The notes under the pieces were generated by a model. That model searched no databases and was not told the origin of the DNA. It saw nothing but the letters and a program-made list of their open reading frames with translations. From assembly GCA_963811055.1 (NCBI GenBank), contig CAWEPQ010000014.1:1-64000 (forward strand): a stretch of 64,000 nt of DNA. Direction: 5' to 3'. Shown here one piece after another: positions 20,977 to 29,092 of this stretch (position 1 is its first letter; each line of letters begins with the position of its first letter). The position numbers and the translations under genes are program-made. This DNA comes from JACVRW01 sp963811055 (GTDB lineage Bacteria > Actinomycetota > Thermoleophilia > Solirubrobacterales > Thermoleophilaceae).

Positions 20977-21784
20977 ATGGGTAGGCGCGCAGTCATTCTC
21001 GCCGGCGGCAAAGGGTCGCGGCTCGGGTCCGTACACCACGGTCCTGCCCAAGCCCCTGCTTCCCGTCGGCGATCGCGCCATCCTGGACGTGGTGGTGCAC
21101 CAGCTCCGCGACGCCGGCTTCGACGACCTGACGCTCGCGGTCGGCTACCTCTCCCACCTGGTTCGCGCCGTGATGGGCGACGGCTCCACGCACGGCCTGA
21201 GCATCGACTACCACGAGGAGCTCGAGCCGCTCGGGACCGTCGGCCCGCTGGCGACCATCGACCGCCTCGACGAAACCTTCCTGATGATGAACGGCGACGT
21301 GCTCACCGCGCTCGACTACGCCCACCTGGTGGATGTCCACAGCGAGAGCGGCAACGCCCTCACGATCGCCTCTCATCGCCGCGTGGTGCGCACCGAGTAC
21401 GGCGTGATCCACCTCGACGGCAACGCCGGCGAGACGCGCGTGGTCACCGGCTTCGAGGAGAAGCCCGAGCTGCCGTACATCGTCAGCATGGGCGTCTACG
21501 TCATCGAGCCCGCGGCGCTCGAGCACGTCGAGGCCGATCAGCGCCTCGACCTGCCCGACCTCGTGCAGCGCCTCCTCGACGCGAACGTCCAGGTGGGCGC
21601 CTACGTCTATGACGGCTATTGGCTCGACATCGGACGCCACGAGGACTACGAGAAGGCAATTCTTGAATTCGAACAGGTGAAGCCCCTCCTTATGAACGAG
21701 CAGACAGCCAACGAGCCCCCCGGCTCGCATCGATCGAGCCAGCCTGCGGCCGGCCACGCCCCGATCCCCCCCGTCGTTCGATGA
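20977..21784 (+). CDS. sugar nucleotidyltransferase (RmlA/GalU-like; one frameshift near the start)
   Basis: ATG at 20977 preceded by GAAAGGGG. MGRRAVILAGGKGSRLG is the nucleotidyltransferase signature; a one-base change near 21030 leads into GPYTTVLPKPLLPVGDRAIL. Then FLMMNGDVLTALDYAHLVDV (metal-binding D), TEYGVIHLD, VTGFEEKP, SMGVYVIEPAALEH and DGYWLDIGRHEDYEKA. It makes an NDP-sugar from NTP and sugar 1-phosphate. About 265 residues with a 30-residue Ser/Pro tail. First gene of a five-gene operon (nucleotidyltransferase, epimerase, aminotransferase, GT2, O-antigen ligase). This is the rightmost frameshift in the window. Confidence 0.8.
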
Positions 21785-22755
21785 CGGTCACGGTTACCGG
21801 TGGAGCCGGCTATGTCGGCGCGCTCGTCGTGGACGAGCTGCTGTCCTCGGGCCGCGAGGTCCGGGTGCTGGACGTGCTGCTGCACGGCCAGGAGGACGTG
21901 GCCAAGGACCTGACGGACCGCGGCGTCGAGCTGATCCGCGGCGACATCCGCGACGCTGACGCCCGCCGGCGCGCTCTCGAGGGCGCCGAGGCCGTGGTGC
22001 ACCTTGCGGCCATCGTCGGCGACCCGGCCTGCGCCCGCGACCCCGAGCTCTCCAACGACGTGAACGTGGAGGGCAGCCGCGCTCTGGTGAAGGACGCCCG
22101 CGAGCTCGGCGTCGAGCGCCTCATCTTCGCCTCCACCTGCTCCAACTACGGCCGCATGGCCGATCCCACGGTTCCGATCGACGAGAGCGGCGAGCTTAGG
22201 CCCGTGTCGCTGTACGCCGAGCAGAAGGTGGGAATCGAGCAGGCGCTGCTGGGGAGCACGAACGGCAACGGCCACGGCCTGCGCCCGACCTGCCTCCGGT
22301 TCGCCACCGTCTACGGCGTCGGCAACCGCATGCGCTTCGACCTCACCGTCAACGAGTTCACGCGCGACCTCTGGGCCGACAAGCGGCTCGAGGTGTTCGG
22401 CGAGCGCTTCTGGCGGCCCTACATCCACGTTCGCGACGCGGCCCGGGCGGTGCACACCGTGCTGGACGCCCCGGCGGATGCCGTGGCCGGCAAGGTGTTC
22501 AACGCCGGCCACTCCGACGAGAACTACCGCAAGCTCGACCTCGTGGAGATCATCACCGGGAAGCTCGGCAAGGGCGACGTGGAGTACGTCTCCCGCGACG
22601 AGGACCCGCGCGACTACAAGGTCTCGTTCGAGAAGATCCGCAACGAGCTCGGCTTCGAGCCCGTGAACCGTGTGCCCGACGGCATCGAGGAGATCGTGGG
22701 GGCGCTCGACGAGCAGCGCTTCGGCGATCCCTACGACGGCCGCTACAGGAACTAG
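21781..22755 (+). CDS. NAD-dependent epimerase/dehydratase (extended SDR)
   Basis: 324 residues. TVTGGAGYVGALVVDELL is the NAD-binding G-x-x-G-x-x-G turn; LIRGDIRDADARR contacts adenine; VVHLAAIVGDPACARDP is the usual third strand; STCSNYG plus YAEQK provides catalytic Ser and Y-x-x-x-K. RPYIHVRDAARAV is the conserved sugar-site strand. The ATG overlaps the preceding stop (ATGA at 21781). With the preceding nucleotidyltransferase and following aminotransferase it likely produces a keto or epimerised NDP-sugar; the exact sugar cannot be read. Confidence 0.85.
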   Translation: MTVTVTGGAGYVGALVVDELLSSGREVRVLDVLLHGQEDVAKDLTDRGVELIRGDIRDADARRRALEGAEAVVHLAAIVGDPACARDPELSNDVNVEGSRALVKDARELGVERLIFASTCSNYGRMADPTVPIDESGELRPVSLYAEQKVGIEQALLGSTNGNGHGLRPTCLRFATVYGVGNRMRFDLTVNEFTRDLWADKRLEVFGERFWRPYIHVRDAARAVHTVLDAPADAVAGKVFNAGHSDENYRKLDLVEIITGKLGKGDVEYVSRDEDPRDYKVSFEKIRNELGFEPVNRVPDGIEEIVGALDEQRFGDPYDGRYRN

Positions 22756-22757
22756 CC

Positions 22758-23927
22758 GTGGCCGACGACCGGCTGATCCCGCTCTTCGACGTGAAGCTGG
22801 GCGACCGCGAGATCGCGGCCGTGGAGGCCACGCTGCGCTCCGGCTGGCTCACCATGGGCCCGCGCACCCAGGACTTCGAGGCGGCGTTCGCCGAGCACCT
22901 CGGCGCCCGCCACGCGATCGCGCTCTCCAGCTGCACCGCCGCTCTCCATCTCGCCTATCTGGCGGCCGGAGTGGGCCCGGGCGACGAGGTCATCGTGCCG
23001 GCCATCACCTTCGTCGCGTCGGCCAGCGCGGTGCGGTACTGCGGTGCCACCCCGGTGATCGCCGACGTGGTGGGCCAGCACGACCTGGGGCTCGACCCCG
23101 AGGACGTGGCAGCCCGGATCACGCCCCGCACCAAGGCTGTATGCGCGGTGCACTACGGCGGCTACGCGGCCGACGTGGATGCGCTCGGCAAGCTCTGCGA
23201 GGAGCACGGCCTGGCGCTCATCGAGGACGCCGCCCACACTCCGAGCGCGACGCCGGTGGGCAGCGACCGCAAGCTGGGCACCTTCGGCCTGGCCGGCTGT
23301 TTCAGCTTCTTCTCCAACAAGGTGCTCTCGTGCGGCGAGGGCGGCCTGCTCTCCACCGACGACGACGGCGTGGCGGAGCAGGTACGTAGCCTCCGCTCGC
23401 ACGCCATGACGTCGGGCACCTGGGACCGCCATCGCGGCCACTCGGCCGGATACGACGTGGTCGGGCTCGGCTTCAACTACCGGATGGACGAGCCGCGTGC
23501 GGCCCTGCTGGGGGCGCGCCTCGAGGGCCTCGAGGACGACATCGCCCGGCGCCGCTCGCTCGTGCACCGCTACCGGGGCATGCTCGCCGACCTGCCGGGG
23601 CTGAGCGTGCCCTACCGGGACGACGAGGTGGACACCTCCTCCTGTTACGTGATGCCGGTGATGGTCGACGACCCGGACGTGCGCGAGCCGCTGCGGGCCA
23701 AGCTGCTCGAGCAGCGGGTGCAGACCAGCGTGCTCTACCCGGCGATCCACGAGTTCACCGCGTACGAGGGATCGGTCGAGGGATCGCTGCCGCGCGCTGA
23801 GCTGGCGGCCCGCACCGAGCTGACGCTGCCGCTGTTCCCGACCCTGGCCGAGAGCGACCAGGACCACGTGGTCGGCGCGCTTCGCGAGAGCCTCGCGGCG
23901 CTCGAGCGCGAGCGGTCGCTCGCCTGA
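22758..23927 (+). CDS. DegT/DnrJ/EryC1-family PLP aminotransferase
   Basis: 389 residues, GTG start 2 bases after the epimerase stop. Features: LFDVKLGDREIAAVEATLRS, LSSCTAALHLAYLAAGVGPG (PLP phosphate loop), VIVPAITFVASASAVRYCGA, LIEDAAHTPSA, and CFSFFSNKVLSCGEGG with the PLP-binding Lys. Such enzymes place an amino group on 3- or 4-keto NDP-sugars for surface glycans. LGFNYRMDEPRAAL and the C-terminal dimer residues are present, and the length is normal. The operon context supports an amino-sugar precursor for the polysaccharide made here. Confidence 0.85.
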   Translation: MADDRLIPLFDVKLGDREIAAVEATLRSGWLTMGPRTQDFEAAFAEHLGARHAIALSSCTAALHLAYLAAGVGPGDEVIVPAITFVASASAVRYCGATPVIADVVGQHDLGLDPEDVAARITPRTKAVCAVHYGGYAADVDALGKLCEEHGLALIEDAAHTPSATPVGSDRKLGTFGLAGCFSFFSNKVLSCGEGGLLSTDDDGVAEQVRSLRSHAMTSGTWDRHRGHSAGYDVVGLGFNYRMDEPRAALLGARLEGLEDDIARRRSLVHRYRGMLADLPGLSVPYRDDEVDTSSCYVMPVMVDDPDVREPLRAKLLEQRVQTSVLYPAIHEFTAYEGSVEGSLPRAELAARTELTLPLFPTLAESDQDHVVGALRESLAALERERSLA

Positions 23928-23942
23928 AACGAGGCGACCGCC

Positions 23943-24983
23943 GTGCACACTCAACAGCTTCCGACAGTCGACGTGGTCGTGCCCGCCTTCAACGAGGAGG
24001 GGCACGTGGATCGCTGCCTCGACGCCATCTTCGCCCAGGACTACCCGTCCGATCGCTATCGGGTGTGGGTGGTGGACGCCGGCTCCACGGACGAGACGGC
24101 GCGCGTGGTGCGCGACCGGGCCGCGTCCGACGGCCGGCTGGCGCTGGTGAACGGGAGCGGCCGGCTCAACGCCGCGCAGGCCTGCAACCTGGGGATCCAA
24201 CAGGGCCGATCCGAGCTGATCGCCCGCGTGGACGCCCACACCTACCTGTATCCCGACTATCTGCGCCGGGCCGCCGAGCTGCTGGTCGAGGAGGGTCCGA
24301 AGGTCTGCTGCGTCGGCGCTCAGCCCGAGCAGGTGGGGGAGACCCCGTTCGGCGAGGCGGTGGCGCTGGCCCGCGGCTCGAGCTTCGGCGTCGGCAACAG
24401 CGTCTATGCGGACGACAGCACTCGCGCCGAGGTGGACACGATCCAGGCCGGCGTCTACCGGCGCGCCCCCCTCGAGGAGGTAGGCGGCTTCCGCACCGAC
24501 ATGCTCGTGGGCGAGGACGAGGAGCTCAACTGGCGCCTCAAGAAGGCGGGCTACAAGCTCGTGCTCGACACCAGCGTGCGGTTCGTCTACACCACCCGCT
24601 CCTCATGGGGCGCGGTGTTCCGCCAGCACCGCAACTACGGCCAGTCGCGCGTGCGCGTCCTCGCCGCCCACCCGGACTTCCTCCGCGTGTACCACCTTGC
24701 TCCTCCGGGGCTGGTGGCCACCCTCGGCGGTCTCGTGCTCGCCAGCCCGGTGAGCTCGAAGGCGCGCCGCGGGCTCCTCGCTCTCACGCTCGCGTACGGC
24801 GCGGGTGCCACCGCCGCGTCGGTGTCCGCCTCGCGCTCGCGGCCGGAGCTGATCCCTCGGCTGGTGGCGTGCTTCCCGGCGCTTCACCTCGGCTACGGCC
24901 TGGGGATGATCGAGGGCGTCGCGCAGAAGCTGGGCGCCCGGCTCGGGCTGGGACAGCCGCGCACGGCCGTCCGCCAGCGCTGA
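23943..24983 (+). CDS. GT2 glycosyltransferase with C-terminal membrane helices
   Basis: 346 residues, GTG start. DVVVPAFNEEGHVDRCLDAI and VWVVDAGSTDETARVV form the nucleotide site, LIARVDAHTYLYPDYLRRAA holds the D-x-x metal motif (DAH), and GEDEELNWRLKKAGY is the ED acceptor-site motif. The last 90 residues (LVATLGGLVLASPV, GLLALTLAYGAGATAAS) are hydrophobic, as in ExoA-like GT2 enzymes that work at the membrane. It probably adds a sugar to the undecaprenyl-linked repeat unit. Fourth gene of the operon beginning at 20977. Confidence 0.85.
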   Translation: MHTQQLPTVDVVVPAFNEEGHVDRCLDAIFAQDYPSDRYRVWVVDAGSTDETARVVRDRAASDGRLALVNGSGRLNAAQACNLGIQQGRSELIARVDAHTYLYPDYLRRAAELLVEEGPKVCCVGAQPEQVGETPFGEAVALARGSSFGVGNSVYADDSTRAEVDTIQAGVYRRAPLEEVGGFRTDMLVGEDEELNWRLKKAGYKLVLDTSVRFVYTTRSSWGAVFRQHRNYGQSRVRVLAAHPDFLRVYHLAPPGLVATLGGLVLASPVSSKARRGLLALTLAYGAGATAASVSASRSRPELIPRLVACFPALHLGYGLGMIEGVAQKLGARLGLGQPRTAVRQR

Positions 24984-25014
24984 GATGGGCACCTAGACTG
25001 CGCCGGGAATCGCG

Positions 25015-26505
25015 ATGAGCTCGTTCGCCCCCAGCCTCCCGCAGTCCAACAGGGCCGCTCCGCGGCCGCTGCCCATACCGCAGCTGAGCCCCGGCACCAT
25101 CACCGCGATCACGCTGATCGCGTGCGTGGCCGTGGGCGCGCTGATGGCCTACGACTTCAAGCTGGGCATTGGCCTGCTGGTGGGGCTCTGCTACCTGCCG
25201 CTCGTGCTGGTGAACCTGCCGCTCGGAATCGCCCTGTGGGTGCCCACCACCTTCCTGACGGGGCTTCCCGGCTTCGATACGGCCTCGCACGCCGCGGGGC
25301 TCGTGATCGCAGTGGCGTGGCTCGGCACGCTCCGCAGCCACGCCCACGATCAGGGCCGGCACGTGCCGGCCCGCCTGCTGCTGCTGGTGGCCGTCTTCAT
25401 GATCTGGCTGGCGCTGTCGATCGTCTGGGCAGAGCAGCCCGGCATGTCGTTCACCGCGCTCCAGCCCTGGGTGGCCTGCGGGCTCATGTTCACGGTGCTC
25501 ACGACGCTCGACTTCACCCCCACACAGATCAGGACGATCGCCTTCGCCTTCATCATCGGGGTCACGTTCTCGGTCACGATCGGGCTGGTGGGAGGCATCA
25601 GGCCGCCCAGCGACACGAGCGCCCTGGTCGACGACGGCCGCCTGCGCGGCGGCCTCGACGACCCGAACTACCTTGCGGCCGGGATCGTGCCGTCGCTGGC
25701 GATGGCGGTGGGCCTGGCGGTGGGCGTGCGCAGCGCGCTCGCCCGTATCGCGCTCGCCGCGATGGGAGTGATCCTCGTGCTCGGCCTCGGGGCCACCGAG
25801 TCCCGCGGCGGGCTCATCGCCGCGGTGGTCGCCACGGCGGCGGCGATCGTGGTGGCCAAGCGGGGGCGGATCCTGGTGATCGCCTTCGTGGCGATCATGG
25901 TCGGCGTGGTGGCCGTTTGGTTCGCGGCCACGCCCGACGCGTACAAGCGCGTCACCCAGACGGCGGACAAGGGGAACGGGCGCAGCAGCCTCTGGGTGGT
26001 CGGCGGCAGGATCTTCAAGGACCACCCGATCGCCGGCGTGGGCCTCGAGAACTACCGCGTGTATGCCCCTCGCTACGTGAGCGGTCCGGGCGAGCTCACG
26101 TTCGTGAACTTCATCGCGGAGCGCCCGCACGTGGTGCACAACGTCTACCTGCAGACCATGGTGGAGGTCGGCCTGGTGGGGCTCGGCCTCTTCCTGGCGG
26201 TCATCCTCAGCTCGCTGGCCGCCGCCCTGCGCGCCGCAAGGAGGTACGAGAGCAGGGGGGACACCGACTCCGCCGCGTTCGCCAGGGCGGTCTTCGTGGC
26301 GCTGCTCGCCGCGCTGGTGGCCTCCTTCTTCATCTCCAACGGCAACGGATTCCAGATCTGGGTGCTGCTTGCGCTCGGGCCGATGCTCCTCAGGCTGGCG
26401 GAGCGCGAGGAGGACCCCGCGGCGGCCCCCATGCTGGCGGCGGTGCCCCCGCCCCGCGATCTGCCGCCGCTCAGCCCTCGCCGGGAGCCGGCGCTGCAGG
26501 CCTGA
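25015..26505 (+). CDS. O-antigen ligase/polymerase-like membrane protein (third of three, intact)
   Basis: 496 residues, at least ten hydrophobic segments beginning TITAITLIACVAVGALMAYD. The large extracytoplasmic loop near residues 320-380 carries GNGRSSLWVVGGRIFKDHPI, AGVGLENYRVYAP and ERPHVVHNVYLQTMVEVGLV, the R-x-x-x-W, G-x-G-x-x-N-Y and H-N-x-x-L/Q-x-x-x-E-x-G pattern of WaaL/Wzy. The C-terminus is a short Pro-rich cytoplasmic tail without the TPR-like extension of the other two copies. Last gene of the 20977-26505 operon; its end overlaps the convergent flippase gene by 35 bases. Confidence 0.85.
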   Translation: MSSFAPSLPQSNRAAPRPLPIPQLSPGTITAITLIACVAVGALMAYDFKLGIGLLVGLCYLPLVLVNLPLGIALWVPTTFLTGLPGFDTASHAAGLVIAVAWLGTLRSHAHDQGRHVPARLLLLVAVFMIWLALSIVWAEQPGMSFTALQPWVACGLMFTVLTTLDFTPTQIRTIAFAFIIGVTFSVTIGLVGGIRPPSDTSALVDDGRLRGGLDDPNYLAAGIVPSLAMAVGLAVGVRSALARIALAAMGVILVLGLGATESRGGLIAAVVATAAAIVVAKRGRILVIAFVAIMVGVVAVWFAATPDAYKRVTQTADKGNGRSSLWVVGGRIFKDHPIAGVGLENYRVYAPRYVSGPGELTFVNFIAERPHVVHNVYLQTMVEVGLVGLGLFLAVILSSLAAALRAARRYESRGDTDSAAFARAVFVALLAALVASFFISNGNGFQIWVLLALGPMLLRLAEREEDPAAAPMLAAVPPPRDLPPLSPRREPALQA

Positions 26506-27838
26506 AGCGCGCGCGCACGCTGCGCCAGAGGGCAACCACGTCACTCGGGCGCGGGATGAGGTCGCGGACGCCGGCGCCCAGCGTGCGCCCGAAGATGATC
26601 GCCGCCGCGAGCCCGCCGAGCGTGTAGGAGGCGGCCGACGCGATCGAGGCGCCCAGGCCGCCGTGGTTGGGAATCAGGGCGAAGTCCAGGGCGAACACGG
26701 TCACGAACGCCACGGCCACCGCGCCGGTCTCGAGCAGCGGCCGCCGCTGGGCGGTGAGGGCGTTGCCGAGGAGCTTGAGCGTCGTGATCCCGAACGAGCC
26801 GAGGCAGAGCACCCGCAGCATCTCCACGGAGCCCGAGAACTCGCTCCCGAAGATCGTGGTGCAGAGGAAGGGAGCGAGCAGGACCATGCCCACGGTGCAG
26901 CCGAGGGTGAGGACGAGCGCCCCGCGCAGGACCATGGAAGCGCGCCGGCGCGCCTCCTCGGGGCTGGCGCGGACCAGGTCCGGGCGCTGCACCGCCACCA
27001 GCGTGGTGGGCAGGAAGAACAGGACCTCCGACCACGCGACGGCCACGCTGTAGAGCCCGAGCTCCTTGGAGCCGGCGATCACGCCCAGGATCCACTGGTC
27101 GGCGCGGTAGTTGCCGAACAGCATCGCCCGCCCGAGGTGCGCCTTCAGCCCGAACGCGAGCATGCGCTTGGCCAGGGCCCGGTCCGGGCGGGCGAACCCG
27201 CCGAGCCGGCGCGCCACGGCCCACCCGAGCATCGTCGTGCCCACCAGCATGCCGCCGATCCAGGTGGCCACCGCCGAGGTCACGGTGATGGCGCCGAAGA
27301 GCGCGAACGCGCCATTGACGGTCACGTTGATCGTTGGGCTGGCGAGCCACGAGAGGTTCGTGATGCCGAAGCCGTAGTGCGCCTGCACCAGGTACATCAG
27401 GTACTCCTGGAGGATCAGCATCGGGATCGCCGCCAGCACGAGCAGCAGGACTCCGGTACTCGCCTCGCCCGTCATGTCCGGGAACACGACCATCACGCCG
27501 CCGAGCACGAGCGCGGCCGTGCCGCCGAACACGAAGGCGAGGGTCAGCGACGTGCCGGCCAGCTTCGGACTCAGATCCGGCTCGCGGGCCGCGAAGTTGG
27601 CGTTTGCCTGCGCGAGCCCGAGCGTCGAGAGCTGCGCCGTCAGGTAGGCGATCGTGGTCAGGAACGCGATGTCGCCCCGGCCGATCGCGCCGAGCGACCG
27701 TGCCGTGATCAGCACGCTCACGAACGACAGCAGCGCCACCGCGAGGTTGGTCCCGTAGGTGGTGGCGGCCGAGCGCGCGAAGGACGGCCGCTGCATCAGC
27801 GGTCCTTGCCCCTCCCCGTTTTCAGGCACGTCGGGCAC
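26471..27838 (-). CDS. polysaccharide flippase (Wzx/MATE-like)
   Basis: 455 residues, GTG start, with about 12-14 hydrophobic segments. The N-terminus RSAATTYGTNLAVALLSFVS followed by ITARSLGAIGRGDIAFLTT is typical of oligosaccharide flippases (RkpF/Wzx superfamily), as is QEYLMYLVQAHYG in the middle. It would move undecaprenyl-linked repeat units across the membrane. TACCTT (27851-27846) lies 7 nt before the start, a leaderless arrangement. It is divergent from the GT4 gene and convergent with the polymerase. Confidence 0.85.
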   Translation of the reverse strand: MPDVPENGEGQGPLMQRPSFARSAATTYGTNLAVALLSFVSVLITARSLGAIGRGDIAFLTTIAYLTAQLSTLGLAQANANFAAREPDLSPKLAGTSLTLAFVFGGTAALVLGGVMVVFPDMTGEASTGVLLLVLAAIPMLILQEYLMYLVQAHYGFGITNLSWLASPTINVTVNGAFALFGAITVTSAVATWIGGMLVGTTMLGWAVARRLGGFARPDRALAKRMLAFGLKAHLGRAMLFGNYRADQWILGVIAGSKELGLYSVAVAWSEVLFFLPTTLVAVQRPDLVRASPEEARRRASMVLRGALVLTLGCTVGMVLLAPFLCTTIFGSEFSGSVEMLRVLCLGSFGITTLKLLGNALTAQRRPLLETGAVAVAFVTVFALDFALIPNHGGLGASIASAASYTLGGLAAAIIFGRTLGAGVRDLIPRPSDVVALWRSVRARFRPAAPAPGEG

Positions 27839-27882
27839 TCAGTCGAAGGTAACCGCCACCGGAGGACGGCAACCCTGGTGAC

Positions 27883-27888
27883 TAGCAT
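27883..27888 (+). promoter_or_regulatory. candidate -10 of the GT4 gene
   Basis: TAGCAT lies 8 nt before the GTG at 27897, without a Shine-Dalgarno. The divergent flippase has TACCTT 7 nt before its own GTG. Both fit leaderless starts. Confidence 0.4.
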
Positions 27889-27896
27889 GCTGCCGG

Positions 27897-29054
27897 GTGC
27901 GGGTGGCCGCCTACAGCGATGTGGAGTATCGGCGCGAAGGCGATTCCCTGTACGCCCCGGAGTCGTTCGTGGTCTTCATGTCCAGGCTCGGGCGCTTCGT
28001 TGACCACCTCACTCTCGTAGGCCGCCTGGCCCCGGAGCCGGGCCGCTCCCACTACCTGGTGCCGGGCGACGTGGGCTTCGTGGGGCTGCCCCACTACGCC
28101 CAGCTCTCCAGGCCCTGGACCGCCGTCGGGGCGATGGTGCGCTCGGTCCGCCGCTTCTGGAAGCTCCTCGACGACGTGGACGTGGTCTGGCTGCTCGGGC
28201 CGCACCCGCTGGCGATCGCGTTCGTGGTCGCCGCGGCTCTCCGCCGCCGGCGCGTGGTGCTCGGGGTGCGCCAGGACTTCCCGGCGCATATGCGCACCCG
28301 TCATCCCGGCCGCCGCGGCATCCTGCTCGCCGCTCTCCTGCTGGAGGGCGTATGGCGCGCGCTGGGCCGGATCTACCCGCTGGTGGCGGTCGGGCCCGAT
28401 CTGGCCCGTCGCTATCGAGGGGGAGAGGTTCTGCCGATAGTCATATCGCTGGTGGACGACGAGCACGTGACAACGCGCGAGGACGCCCTGACCCGTTCTT
28501 ACGACGGGGATCTGAGCGTGCTCAGCGTGGGCCGGCTCGACCCCGAGAAGAACCCCCTGCTGCTTGCCGAGGTGTTCGCGCGGCTGCGCGAGAACGACCC
28601 GCGCTGGCGGCTCGTGGTGTGCGGCGACGGCACCATGAAGGACGAGCTGGCCGAGGCCCTTCGCGACGCCGGGGTGGAGGAGCACGCCGACCTGCTCGGC
28701 TACGTGTCGCTCGACGGCGGCCTCAGGGACCTCTACCGCAACAGCCACGTGTTCCTGCACGTGTCCTGGACCGAGGGTGTGCCTCAGGTGCTCTTCGAGT
28801 CGTTCGCCGCGGGCCTGCCTGTGGTGGCCACGGCTGTGGGCGGCGTGCCCGAGCTGGCCGAGGGACGCTCGGTCCTCATACCGCCAGGCGACGCGGACGC
28901 GGCCGTGGAGGCCACCCGCAGGGTGGTAACGGACGCGGAGCTGAGGACACAGCTCGTGGATGCTGGGCTCGAGTGCGTAGGTCGCTTCTCGCTCGACTCG
29001 GAAGCCCAGCGGGTGACGGCGCTCTTCGCCGGGAACAACGCAGCCGGGCTCTAG
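27897..29054 (+). CDS. GT4-family glycosyltransferase
   Basis: 385 residues, GTG start. The N-terminal acceptor domain is less conserved; the C-terminal domain has LSVGRLDPEKNPLLLAEVFA (GT4 Rossmann start), WRLVVCGDGTMKDELAEAL, LLGYVSLDGGLRDLYRNSHV, and EGVPQVLFESFAAGLPVVAT with VGG just after, the E-x7-E retaining-GT signature (here EGVPQVLFE). It probably transfers one sugar of the exopolysaccharide repeat from an NDP-sugar. No membrane helix. The GTG is chosen because TAGCAT sits 8 nt upstream. A phosphotransferase-like gene follows about 40 bases after its stop. Confidence 0.85.
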   Translation: MRVAAYSDVEYRREGDSLYAPESFVVFMSRLGRFVDHLTLVGRLAPEPGRSHYLVPGDVGFVGLPHYAQLSRPWTAVGAMVRSVRRFWKLLDDVDVVWLLGPHPLAIAFVVAAALRRRRVVLGVRQDFPAHMRTRHPGRRGILLAALLLEGVWRALGRIYPLVAVGPDLARRYRGGEVLPIVISLVDDEHVTTREDALTRSYDGDLSVLSVGRLDPEKNPLLLAEVFARLRENDPRWRLVVCGDGTMKDELAEALRDAGVEEHADLLGYVSLDGGLRDLYRNSHVFLHVSWTEGVPQVLFESFAAGLPVVATAVGGVPELAEGRSVLIPPGDADAAVEATRRVVTDAELRTQLVDAGLECVGRFSLDSEAQRVTALFAGNNAAGL

Positions 29055-29092
29055 TCATCAGCGTCATCCAGCGACAGAGCTGGGTCTGGGCC

